A stretch of 12,929 nucleotides of DNA. Source: Pseudomonadota bacterium. GTDB lineage: Bacteria > Pseudomonadota > Gammaproteobacteria > Burkholderiales > Burkholderiaceae. Shown one piece after another: positions 5,542-12,927 of the stretch. The notes under the pieces are model-generated. The model saw only the letters and a program-made list of their open reading frames with translations, had not been told where the DNA came from and did no database searches. The stretch spans positions 1 through 12,929 of the forward strand of contig CAUJJP010000145.1 in the NCBI GenBank assembly GCA_963205525.1, read 5' to 3'. Within the stretch, counting starts at the first letter, position 1, and each line of letters begins with the position of its first letter. A program made the translations under genes and the position numbers.

Positions 5542-6174
5542 ATGAAAATGGACAGCGCAGAAACCCTGACCCAGCGCGCGGTCAAAGAAGCCAGCACGAC
5601 CGAGGTCTTCATCCAGGTCGGCACCATCACCCGGCTGCTGCACGACACCCTGGCCCAGCTCGGCGTCATGCCGCAGCTCCAGCGTGCCGCCGACGGCCTG
5701 CCCGATGCGCGCAGCCGCCTGAACTACATCGCCCAGAAGACCGCCAGCGCGGCCGAGAAGGTGCTCAACACGGTGGACAGCGCGAAGGCCGAGCAGGCCT
5801 CGATCGCGGCCAAGACGCGCGAGCTCGCCGAGGTGCTGACCGCCAGCCCGGTGAAGGCGGTGGCCAGCGGCGCGGTGCTGAACTTCGTGCAGGACGTGGA
5901 GGCGGCAACCGCGCGCACCGACCAGCACCTGACCGACATCATGCTGGCGCAGGACTTCCACGACCTCACCGGCCAGGTGGTGGCCAAGGTGGTGACGCTG
6001 GCCAACGACCTCGAGGGCAGCCTGCTCAAGCTGCTCATGCAGGTGATCCCGGCCGACCAGCAGCACAAGGTCGAGCAGGTGCTGCAGGGCCCGGTGGTCG
6101 ACGCCGAAGGCCGCACCGACGTCGTCTCCAACCAGGGCGAGGTCGACGACCTGCTGGCCTCGCTCGGCTTCTGA
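5542..6174 (+). CDS. cheZ: Chemotaxis protein phosphatase CheZ
   Basis: CheZ removes the phosphate from CheY and so ends the tumble or reversal signal. The 210-residue protein is predicted to be largely helical. Its catalytic motif is QDFHDLTGQV (137-146): Asp141 and Gln145 correspond to E. coli Asp143 and Gln147, and Gln145 orients the attacking water. The C-terminal peptide VDDLLASLGF (201-210) is the CheY-docking tail, preceded by an Asp/Gly-rich linker. The ATG at 5542 follows GGGAG (5531-5535) at 6 nt. It lies directly after its substrate gene cheY, which supports both calls. Downstream there are 296 bp without a gene before flhB. Confidence 0.96.
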   Translation: MKMDSAETLTQRAVKEASTTEVFIQVGTITRLLHDTLAQLGVMPQLQRAADGLPDARSRLNYIAQKTASAAEKVLNTVDSAKAEQASIAAKTRELAEVLTASPVKAVASGAVLNFVQDVEAATARTDQHLTDIMLAQDFHDLTGQVVAKVVTLANDLEGSLLKLLMQVIPADQQHKVEQVLQGPVVDAEGRTDVVSNQGEVDDLLASLGF

Positions 6175-6205
6175 CCCGGCGCCGGGCTGCGGCCCGACGC
6201 TGAAG

Positions 6206-6232
6206 CACGCCGGCGCCATCGGCGCCGGCGTG
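6206..6232. repeat. Perfect 12-bp inverted repeat after cheZ
   Basis: CACGCCGGCGCC (6206-6217) and GGCGCCGGCGTG (6221-6232) are exact complements around ATC. It lies 31 nt after the cheZ stop, which is itself followed by the palindrome CCCGGCGCCGGG (6175-6186). A weaker hairpin, GCCGCC and GGCGGC around TGC, is at 6252-6266. The RNA stem would be very stable, but no T-tract follows. It may protect the cheY-cheZ mRNA end or act as an attenuator before flhB. Confidence 0.6.
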
Positions 6233-6303
6233 GCGCCTCACCCCTGGCGCGGCCGCCTGCGGCGGCAGGCGCGACAGCTCGCGCGGCCGATAGCGACGGC
6301 CCC

Positions 6304-6351
6304 CACGCAGGGCCAGGCGCAGGGCCACACGCAGGGCCACACGCCGGGCCA
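6304..6351. repeat. Four tandem copies of a 12-bp unit in the cheZ-flhB gap
   Basis: The unit CACGCAGGGCCA occurs at 6304-6315 and 6328-6339 exactly, at 6316-6327 as GGCGCAGGGCCA, and at 6340-6351 as CACGCCGGGCCA. It lies in the 296-bp gap between cheZ and flhB, 119 bp before the flhB start. The gap holds no credible gene. Twelve base pairs is close to one helical turn, so copies would face almost the same side of the DNA. The array may equally be a neutral slippage product. Confidence 0.75.
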
Positions 6352-6446
6352 GCCGGCGATCGCGGCGGAGGCAAGGCGCAGAAGTCGCCGGCCATCGCCC
6401 GCTTTATCCGGCTCAAGTCCGGCCCGCTTGCCGGCACCATGGCGCA

Positions 6447-6461
6447 GCCCCTTCGAGGGGC
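6447..6461 (+). promoter_or_regulatory. Hairpin containing the flhB ribosome binding site
   Basis: GCCCCT (6447-6452) pairs with AGGGGC (6456-6461) around TCG. The only plausible flhB Shine-Dalgarno, AGGGG (6456-6460), forms the 3' arm, 10 nt before the ATG at 6471. In this fold the ribosome site is paired, which would lower flhB translation until it is opened. The effect is inferred from pairing alone. Confidence 0.5.
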
Positions 6462-6470
6462 ATCCACGCC

Positions 6471-7619
6471 ATGGCCGATTCCGCACAGGACAAGAGACTA
6501 CCCGCCACCGGTCGCAAGATCGAGAAGGCCCGCAAGGAGGGCCAGGTCGCGCGCTCGCGTGACCTCGGGCACTTCGTCGCCTTCGCCGCCGGCGGGGCGC
6601 TGATCGTCGCCCTCGCGCGTCCGCTCACCGACTGGCTGACCGCGCTCCTCGGCCAGGGCCTGCGCTTCGACCACGCGCTGGCGACCGACCCGCAGGCGAT
6701 GACGCAGCGCCTGGCGGACCTGGGCTGGCAGATGCTGATGCTGGTGCTGCCGCTGGGCCTGGTGATGGCCGCGGTGGCGGTGGCTGCAGGCGTGCTGTCC
6801 GGCGGCTGGAACCTGACCCTCAAGCCGCTGCAGCCCAAGTTCGGCAAGCTCAACCCGATCAGCGGGCTGGGCCGCATGTTCTCCAAGCAGCAGTTCGTTC
6901 CCACGCTCAAGGCCTGCGCCCTGGCGCTGCTGCTGTTTGCGGTGGCCGGCTGGTACCTGAAGAGCCAGCAGCAGGCCTTCACCATGCTGCTGGCGCAGCC
7001 GCTGCCCTCGGCGCTCGCCACGGCCGGGCAGATGCTGCTCGACGGGCTGCTGCTGGCGGTCGGCGTGCTGGCGCTGTTCTCCCTCGTGGACGTGCCGCTG
7101 CAGCGCTGGCTGCTGGCGGAGAACCTCAAGATGAGCCACGAGGAGGTCAAGCAGGAACACAAGGAGGTCGAGGGCAACCCCGAGGTGAAGGGCAAGATCA
7201 AGACCTTGATGCGCCAGCGCGCGCGCAAGCGCATGCTGGCCGCGGTGCCGCAGGCCGACATCGTGGTCATGAACCCGACCCACTACGCGGTGGCGCTCAA
7301 GTACGACGAGGCCGGCAGCGGCGCGCCGCGCGTGGTGGCCATGGGCAGCGACCGGCTGGCGTTCAAGATCCGCGACCTCGCCACCGAATCCCGGGTCCCG
7401 GTGCTGCAGGCGCCGCCGCTGGCGCGCGCGCTGTTCGCGCACTGCGAGGTCGACCAGGAGATCCCGGGGCCGCTGTTCGCCGCCGTCGCCCAGGTGCTGG
7501 CCTGGGTCTACCAGCTGCGCGCGGCGCTGGCCAGCGGTGCCCCGCTGCCCGACGCGCCGGGCGCGATCGGGGTGCCGCCCGAACTCGACCCCCTGAACCG
7601 CCAGCGTGCCGGAGCCTAA
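6471..7619 (+). CDS. flhB: Flagellar export gate protein FlhB
   Basis: FlhB is an inner-membrane part of the flagellar type III export gate and switches export from rod-hook proteins to filament proteins. The 382-residue length is normal. The N-terminal segment PATGRKIEKARKEGQVARSR (11-30) is the family start. Hydrophobic segments lie near 34-50, 86-110, 146-163 and 186-207. The cytoplasmic domain carries the self-cleavage motif Asn268-Pro269-Thr270-His271, equivalent to E. coli Asn269-Pro270. The C-terminal tail (345-382) is Pro/Ala-rich. The start is the ATG at 6471, in a context where the ribosome site is inside a hairpin. flhA begins 3 nt after the stop, so the two are probably translationally coupled. 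Confidence 0.97.
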   Translation: MADSAQDKRLPATGRKIEKARKEGQVARSRDLGHFVAFAAGGALIVALARPLTDWLTALLGQGLRFDHALATDPQAMTQRLADLGWQMLMLVLPLGLVMAAVAVAAGVLSGGWNLTLKPLQPKFGKLNPISGLGRMFSKQQFVPTLKACALALLLFAVAGWYLKSQQQAFTMLLAQPLPSALATAGQMLLDGLLLAVGVLALFSLVDVPLQRWLLAENLKMSHEEVKQEHKEVEGNPEVKGKIKTLMRQRARKRMLAAVPQADIVVMNPTHYAVALKYDEAGSGAPRVVAMGSDRLAFKIRDLATESRVPVLQAPPLARALFAHCEVDQEIPGPLFAAVAQVLAWVYQLRAALASGAPLPDAPGAIGVPPELDPLNRQRAGA

Positions 7620-7622
7620 GCC

Positions 7623-9716
7623 GTGAACGAGTGGATGCAACGCCTGAACGCCTTGCTCGGTCCGCACGCCGGCAAGCTTGCCGCCGGCATGGCGCCGCTG
7701 TTCGTCGTCCTCATGCTGGCGATGATGGTGCTGCCGCTGCCGCCCTTCCTGCTCGACCTGCTGTTCACCTTCAACATCGCGATGGCGCTGATGGTGATGA
7801 TGGTGGCGGCGCACATGGTCAAGCCGCTGGACTTCGCGGCGCTGCCGGCGGTGCTGCTCGTGACCACGCTGCTGCGCCTGTCGCTGAACGTGGCCTCGAC
7901 CCGCGTCGTGCTGCTGCAAGGCCACACCGGGCCGGGGGCGGCGGGGCAGGTCATCGAATCCTTCGGCCACTTCCTGATCGGCGGCAACTTCGCGGTCGGT
8001 CTGATCGTGTTCGCGATCCTGGTGGTGATCAACTTCATCGTCGTCACCAAGGGCGCGGAGCGCATTGCCGAGGTCGGCGCGCGCTTCACCCTGGACGCCA
8101 TGCCCGGCAAGCAGATGGCGATCGACGCCGACCTCAACGCCGGCCTGATCGACGAGCAGGAGGCCAAGCGCCGGCGCACCGAGGTCGGCGAGGAGGCCGA
8201 CTTCTTCGGCAGCATGGACGGTGCGAGCAAGTACGTGCGCGGCGACGCCATGGCCGGGCTGCTGATCCTGATCATCAACATCGTCGGCGGCTTCGTGATC
8301 GGGATGGCGATGCACGGCCTGTCGGCGGCGCAGGCGGCGGAGAACTACATCCTGCTCGCGGTCGGCGACGCCCTGGTGGCGCAGATCCCGGCGCTGCTGA
8401 TCTCGGTGGCGGCGGCGATGGTGGTCTCGCGGGTGGGCAACGACCACGACATCGGCACCCAGATCCGCGGCCAGCTGTTCGACTCGCCGCAGGCGATCGG
8501 GCTCACGGCGGGCATCGTCGGCGGCCTGGGCCTGATCCCGGGCATGCCCAACCTGGTGTTCCTGCTCATCGGCGGCGCGCTCGGCGCCCTGGCCTGGTCG
8601 CTGCACCGCAAGCAGAAGCTGGCCGCGGCCCAGCCCGAGCTCAAGCCCGGCGAGGCCGAGGCGCCGATCGCGTCCAACGAGGCGAGCTGGGACGATCTGG
8701 CGCCGGTGGACACCCTGGGCCTGGAGGTGGGCTACCGGCTCATCACCCTGGTGGACAAGGCGCGCCAGGGTGACCTGCTCGGACGCATCAAGGGCGTGCG
8801 CAAGAAGTTCGCGCAGGAGGTCGGCTTTCTGCCGCCGTCGGTGCACATCCGCGACAACCTGGAGCTCAAGCCCAGCGTCTACCGCGTCACCCTGCGCGGC
8901 GCGGTGGTGGGCGAGGGCGAGGCCTTCCCGGGCCAGCTGCTGGCCATCAACCCCGGCGGCGCGACCCAGCAGCTGCCCGGCCACAGCACCACCGACCCCG
9001 CCTTCGGGCTGCCCGCGGTGTGGATAGACGAGCGCCACCGCGAGACCGCCCAGATGGCCGGATTTACCGTCGTTGATTGCTCGACCGTGGTCGCGACCCA
9101 TCTTTCACACTTGATGCAAGTGCATGCCGCCAAGCTCCTGGGACGTGTCGAGACCCAGCAGCTCGTCGAGCACGTGACCAAGCTGGCCCCCAAGCTGATC
9201 GAGGACGTGGTACCCAAGATGGTCGGAATCGCCACCCTGCAAAAAGTGCTCCAGCTGCTGCTGGAGGAAGGGGTGCACATCCGCGACATGCGCTCCATCG
9301 TCGAATGCATGGCCGAGCACGCCGCCACCGTAACCGACCCCCTGGAGCTGGCGCGCCGGATCCGGGTCCAGCTCTCGCCGGCCATCGTGCAGCAGATCTA
9401 CGGCCCGGTGCAGGAGCTGGACGTGATCGCCCTGGACCCCGAGCTCGAGCGTCTGGTGACGCAGGCCCTGATGTCGCCGCACGGCGCCGCGCTGGACCCC
9501 GGGGTGGCCGATGCGCTCAGCCGCGGCGCCGCCGAGACCGCGCGCAAGCAGGAGGACCTGGGACACCCGGCCTGCCTGCTGGTGCCCGACCCCATCCGCA
9601 CCCCGATGGCACGCCTGCTCAAGCGTGCCGCCCCGCGCCTGAAGGTGCTCGGGCACAGCGAGATTCCTGACACCCATTCGATCCGCATCGGTTCGATCAT
9701 CGGAAGCACGACATGA
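7623..9716 (+). CDS. flhA: Flagellar export gate protein FlhA
   Basis: FlhA is the largest export-gate subunit; its membrane part helps convert proton flow into export, and its cytoplasmic part docks chaperone-substrate complexes. The 697 residues are the normal length. The N-terminal half has about eight membrane helices. The FHIPEP-family signature RLSLNVASTRVVL starts at residue 85, and MPGKQMAIDADLNAG (160-174) is the conserved cytoplasmic loop. A soluble domain follows from about residue 350. The start is a GTG at 7623, supported by GGAG (7611-7614) at 8 nt and by the usual N-terminus before the first helix; an ATG at 7635 is possible but poorly spaced. The stop overlaps the flhF start as ATGA (9713-9716). 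Confidence 0.97.
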   Translation: MNEWMQRLNALLGPHAGKLAAGMAPLFVVLMLAMMVLPLPPFLLDLLFTFNIAMALMVMMVAAHMVKPLDFAALPAVLLVTTLLRLSLNVASTRVVLLQGHTGPGAAGQVIESFGHFLIGGNFAVGLIVFAILVVINFIVVTKGAERIAEVGARFTLDAMPGKQMAIDADLNAGLIDEQEAKRRRTEVGEEADFFGSMDGASKYVRGDAMAGLLILIINIVGGFVIGMAMHGLSAAQAAENYILLAVGDALVAQIPALLISVAAAMVVSRVGNDHDIGTQIRGQLFDSPQAIGLTAGIVGGLGLIPGMPNLVFLLIGGALGALAWSLHRKQKLAAAQPELKPGEAEAPIASNEASWDDLAPVDTLGLEVGYRLITLVDKARQGDLLGRIKGVRKKFAQEVGFLPPSVHIRDNLELKPSVYRVTLRGAVVGEGEAFPGQLLAINPGGATQQLPGHSTTDPAFGLPAVWIDERHRETAQMAGFTVVDCSTVVATHLSHLMQVHAAKLLGRVETQQLVEHVTKLAPKLIEDVVPKMVGIATLQKVLQLLLEEGVHIRDMRSIVECMAEHAATVTDPLELARRIRVQLSPAIVQQIYGPVQELDVIALDPELERLVTQALMSPHGAALDPGVADALSRGAAETARKQEDLGHPACLLVPDPIRTPMARLLKRAAPRLKVLGHSEIPDTHSIRIGSIIGSTT

Positions 9717-11374
9717 ACGTCAAGCGATTCACCGGCCGCAACTCGCGCGAGGCGCTGATGCTGGTACGCCAGGCCTTCGGCAACGACGCCGTCGTCGTCT
9801 CCACCCGGCCCTGCGCCGAAGGGGTGGAGGTGCTGGCGATGGCGCCCGAGAGCGTGCAGCAGCTCGAACGGGTGGCCGTGCAGACGCCGGCCAAGCCGGT
9901 GCGCGGCGCCGCTGCGAGTGCAGCGAGTGCAGCGAGTGCAGCCAGGCGGCCGGCGGTCGCCGAGAGCGCACCCGAGGACGTGGACCGCGACGTCGAGCAG
10001 CTGGCGATGAGCACGCTGTCGTTTCAGGACTATGTGCGCGAGCGCATGCTCAAGCGCCGCGAGCACGAGCTGAAGGCGCAGGCGCAGCCGCGTGTCGAAC
10101 CCGTTCCCGAATCGCGGCCCGGCGCCGTGCGTCAGGCGCTGCGCGAACCCGCACGCGAGCCGATGATCGATGCGCTCGGCGAGCCGATGATGGAGCCGGT
10201 GCGTGAGCCGCTGCGCCACGCCCGCGAGGCGCAGGACGGCGCCGGCGCGTCCGCGCCGACACGTCAGGCGCCGCGCGAAGCTCAGGCCGAGGCGGCGGCG
10301 CGCCGTGCGCCGGCCTGGAACGCGCCCGCGCTGTACGACGAGGCGGCGTTCGATGCCGACCCGCTGCCGGCGCCGACGTCGACCCGCATCGCCGCCGCGC
10401 CGCGCAGCGAGCCGACGCCGCAGCCCCTGCTCGACGAGCTGCGCTCCATGCGCGGCCTGATCGAGCAGCGCTTCGGCGCCCTGGCCTTCATGGAGAAGCT
10501 GCAGAAGCAGCCGCGCCAGGCCGAACTCTCGCAGCGCCTGCTGGACACCGGCCTGTCGCCGCAGCTGGTGCGCAAGCTGGTCGAGGGGCTGCCCGAGGGC
10601 GGCGATCCCATGGCCTGGGCCGCCGACGTGCTCACGCACAACCTGCCGAGCGCGGAGCAGCAGCCGGCGCTGGAGGACCAGGGCGGGATCTACGCCCTGA
10701 TCGGCTCCACCGGCGTCGGCAAGACCACCAGCACCGCCAAGCTGGCGGCCGCCTTCGCCACCAAGCACGGGGCATCCCACCTCGGCCTGGTGACGCTGGA
10801 CGCCTACCGGGTGGCGGCGCACGAGCAGTTGCGCACCTACGGCCGCATCCTCGGCGTGCCGGTGCACACCGCGCACGACCGTGCCTCGCTGGAGGACCTG
10901 CTGGACCTGCTGTCGGCCAAGAAGATGGTGCTCATAGACACCGCCGGCATGGCGCAGCGCGACACCCGCACGCGCGAGCTGCTGGAGATGCTGTCGCACC
11001 GCTCGGTGAACCGGCTGCTGGTGGTGAACGCCGCCCAGCAGGGCGAGACCATAGACGACGTGCTGGTGAGCTACCGCGCCGCCAGCTGCAAGGGCGTGAT
11101 CCTGTCCAAGATCGACGAGGCCGTGAAGCTCGGCCCGGCGCTGGACGCCATGATCCGCCACCGCCTGGCGGTGCTCGCGGTGGCCAACGGCCAGCGCGTG
11201 CCGGAGGACTGGCACCGCCTGTCGGCCAGCGCCCTGGTACAGCGCGCGCTGCGCGGCAGCGGCAGCGCGGCCTGGAAGCACGACGCCGGTGACGTCAACC
11301 TGGTCTTCGCCGGCATGCCGATGAGCGGCGTTGGCGCCGGCGCTGGCGTCGGCAGCGCGGCGGCGATGCAGTGA
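9713..11374 (+). CDS. flhF: Flagellar placement GTPase FlhF (SRP-type)
   Basis: FlhF is an SRP-family GTPase that marks the site of flagellar assembly, usually the cell pole. The 553-residue protein has the usual three parts. Residues 1 to about 110 form the B domain, beginning MNVKRFTGRNSREALMLVRQAFGNDAVVVST. A Pro/Ala/Arg/Glu-rich linker covers about 110-235. The NG domain takes up the rest. The GTPase motifs are GSTGVGKTT (331-339, P-loop Lys337), DAYR after the switch, DTAG (409-412) and SKID (465-468) for guanine recognition. The ATG overlaps the flhA stop by 4 nt. The linker contains a 9-bp tandem repeat (9914-9940) and several REP motifs. The C-terminus ends in a Gly/Ala-rich tail. Confidence 0.95.
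   Translation: MNVKRFTGRNSREALMLVRQAFGNDAVVVSTRPCAEGVEVLAMAPESVQQLERVAVQTPAKPVRGAAASAASAASAARRPAVAESAPEDVDRDVEQLAMSTLSFQDYVRERMLKRREHELKAQAQPRVEPVPESRPGAVRQALREPAREPMIDALGEPMMEPVREPLRHAREAQDGAGASAPTRQAPREAQAEAAARRAPAWNAPALYDEAAFDADPLPAPTSTRIAAAPRSEPTPQPLLDELRSMRGLIEQRFGALAFMEKLQKQPRQAELSQRLLDTGLSPQLVRKLVEGLPEGGDPMAWAADVLTHNLPSAEQQPALEDQGGIYALIGSTGVGKTTSTAKLAAAFATKHGASHLGLVTLDAYRVAAHEQLRTYGRILGVPVHTAHDRASLEDLLDLLSAKKMVLIDTAGMAQRDTRTRELLEMLSHRSVNRLLVVNAAQQGETIDDVLVSYRAASCKGVILSKIDEAVKLGPALDAMIRHRLAVLAVANGQRVPEDWHRLSASALVQRALRGSGSAAWKHDAGDVNLVFAGMPMSGVGAGAGVGSAAAMQ
9914..9940. repeat. Three tandem 9-bp repeats within flhF
   Basis: GCGAGTGCA is repeated exactly three times (9914-9922, 9923-9931, 9932-9940), encoding an Ala-Ser-Ala-type run early in FlhF, about residues 68-77. 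The unit is a multiple of three, so copy-number change would alter linker length without a frameshift. Unusual identity at the third codon positions suggests recent slippage. Confidence 0.8.
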
Positions 11375-11385
11375 GGGCGCCCACG

Positions 11386-12174
11386 ATGCGCGACTTCTAC
11401 GCCGGCACCGCCCCCATGCCGCTGGACCAGGCCGACGGCCTGCGCCGGCTGTTCGCCGGCAGCCGCGGACGCTGCCAGGTGCCGCTGGTGAGCAACCCCC
11501 ATGTGGGCTTCAGCGCACTCGTGATCGAGCGCCTGACGGCGGCCTTCGGCGCCACCGGCCGCCACACCCTGGTGGTCGACGCCGCCGACAGCGCGCCCGC
11601 ACCGAGCGAGCTCGCCCGGGTGGACCTGGCGAGCGCGGTCGAAACGCTTGGCGCCGGGGTCTCCTACCTCGCCGCGCGCGGCCTGCCGCTGGCCTACGTC
11701 GACACCCGGGGCTCGGCCTCGGCGCTCCTGGACGCCCTGGCCGACGCCGTGCCGCAGGCCGACGTGCTGCTGCTGCACGCCGGTGCGAGCGACCTCGCGC
11801 GCGTGTTCCAGCGCCGCGCGGCAAGGCCGGTGGTGATCGGTGCCGACCACCCGGAGAGCATCAAGCACGCCTATGCCTCGGTCAAGCTGCTCGCCCAGCG
11901 CTGCACGCTGATGACCTTCGACCTCGTGCTCGCGGCGCCGCCCCGCAGCCCGCGCCTGCCGCACATCGCGCAAAGCCTGGCCGGCACTGCCGACGGCTTC
12001 CTGGGCAGCCTGATGCAGGGCTGGGCGGTGGTTGATCCCGCCGCCGACCCCGCCGCGCTGCCCGACGCCGCGCTGCGCCGGCTGGTGCAAGGCCAGCTCG
12101 CGCTCGGCGGCGACGAAGCCCCGCTGCGCCCGCGCAGCGTTGCCGCGCGCCCGCAGACCGCCGCCCTGCGCTGA
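11386..12174 (+). CDS. flhG: FlhG/FleN-like protein with FlhF-activating motif but no P-loop
   Basis: FlhG proteins are MinD/ParA-type ATPases that stimulate the FlhF GTPase through an N-terminal DQAxGLRR motif and limit flagellar number. This 262-residue protein has that motif, DQADGLRRL, at 14-22 and lies directly after flhF. It keeps the outline of the ParA fold: a strand with VVDAADSA (63-70), ADVLLLHAGASDL (125-137) at the Walker B position, and PVVIGADHPESIKHAYASVKLLA (148-170), resembling the PESIxDAYxxIK segment of FlhG. The Walker A region, where KGGVGKT should stand, reads LVSNPHVGFSALVIERL (34-50) with no P-loop lysine, so ATP binding is probably lost. The ATG at 11386 has GAGGG (11373-11377) at 8 nt. 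A GTG at 11371 is less likely. Confidence 0.8.
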   Translation: MRDFYAGTAPMPLDQADGLRRLFAGSRGRCQVPLVSNPHVGFSALVIERLTAAFGATGRHTLVVDAADSAPAPSELARVDLASAVETLGAGVSYLAARGLPLAYVDTRGSASALLDALADAVPQADVLLLHAGASDLARVFQRRAARPVVIGADHPESIKHAYASVKLLAQRCTLMTFDLVLAAPPRSPRLPHIAQSLAGTADGFLGSLMQGWAVVDPAADPAALPDAALRRLVQGQLALGGDEAPLRPRSVAARPQTAALR

Positions 12175-12213
12175 ACCGACGACACCGACAGAACCAGAGA
12201 AGGCCTGCTCGCC

Positions 12214-12927
12214 ATGTACACCGCCAAGGGACAACTCGACGCCAGCGCGATGCTCAAGCAGTACAGCCCGCTGGTGCGCCGGCTCGCGCACCAGATGATC
12301 GCCAAGCTGCCGGCCAACATCGAGCTCGACGACCTGATACAGGTCGGCATGATCGGCCTGTCGGACGCGCTGACGCGCTTCGACGCCGCGCAGGGCGTGC
12401 AGTTCGAGACCTTCGCCACCCAGCGCATCCGCGGCGCCATGCTCGACGAGCTGCGCGGCAACGACTGGATGAGCCGCGGCGACCGGCGCCACCAGCGCAG
12501 CATCGAAAGCGCGGTGCACAAGCTCGAGCAGCGCCACGGCCGTGCGCCGTCCGAGCGCGAGATCGCCACCGAGATGGGCCTGAGCCTGCAGCAGTACCAG
12601 GACCTGCTGTCCAAGGTGCGCGGCACCCAGCTCATCCACCTGGAGGACATGGGCGGCGACGACGGCGACAACGACTACCTGGACCGCCACGTCGCCGACG
12701 CCGACGCGAATCCGCTCGTGCGGCTGCAGGACCAGCGCATGCGCCAGGCCCTGGTGGAGGCGATCAAGAACCTGCCCGAGCGCGAGCAGTACGTGATGAG
12801 CATGTACTACGAGCAGGACATGAACCTGAAGGAGATCGCGGCCGTGCTCGGCGTCACCGAAAGCCGCGTCTGCCAGCTGCACAGCCAGTCCATCGCGCGC
12901 CTGCGCACCCGGCTGCGCGAGTGGTGA
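12214..12927 (+). CDS. fliA: Flagellar sigma factor FliA (sigma-28)
   Basis: FliA directs RNA polymerase to late flagellar genes with the TAAA-N15-GCCGATAA promoter and is held in check by FlgM until the hook-basal body is complete. The 237 residues match the family length (239 in E. coli). Region 2 is visible at about 15-85, with DDLIQVGMIGLSDALTRFD (39-57) and FATQRIRGAMLDELR (67-81). Region 3 spans about 90-150, and region 4 with the helix-turn-helix LKEIAAVLGVTESRVCQLH (205-223) contacts the -35. A plausible ribosome site GAGAAGG (12197-12203) precedes the ATG at 12214 by 10 nt. The gap after the FlhG-like gene is 39 bp, and no separate promoter was seen, so it is probably read with flhBAFG. 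It likely acts on the two sigma-28 promoters in this window. Confidence 0.97.
   Translation: MYTAKGQLDASAMLKQYSPLVRRLAHQMIAKLPANIELDDLIQVGMIGLSDALTRFDAAQGVQFETFATQRIRGAMLDELRGNDWMSRGDRRHQRSIESAVHKLEQRHGRAPSEREIATEMGLSLQQYQDLLSKVRGTQLIHLEDMGGDDGDNDYLDRHVADADANPLVRLQDQRMRQALVEAIKNLPEREQYVMSMYYEQDMNLKEIAAVLGVTESRVCQLHSQSIARLRTRLREW

Noticed and set aside
6286..6293. GCCGATAG as a third sigma-28 promoter before flhB
   Set aside because: The -10 is close to consensus and resembles the cheY site, but the bases 15 bp upstream are AGGC (6267-6270), with no TAAA/TCAA match, and flhB is normally a class II gene.
6413..6437. TCAA followed by GCCGGCAC as a sigma-28 promoter close to flhB
   Set aside because: The spacer is 13 bp rather than 15 and the -10 differs at several positions.
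6498..9101. Very long minus-strand open frame opposite flhB and flhA (867 codons)
   Set aside because: It is antisense to two unmistakable flagellar genes, has a low-complexity composition rich in His, Arg, Gln and Ala, and is the usual by-product of high GC with G/C at third codon positions. The same holds for the long minus-strand frames at 9398-11281, 11071-12882 and 1766-3034.
9060..9125. Lower-GC patch within flhA
   Set aside because: The reading frame and FlhA family sequence continue without a break, and no repeat or boundary marks an insertion. Local codon choice explains it.
11371..11385. GTG at 11371 as the FlhG-like start
   Set aside because: It overlaps the flhF stop, is part of the likely ribosome site GAGGG for the ATG at 11386, and adds only five residues.
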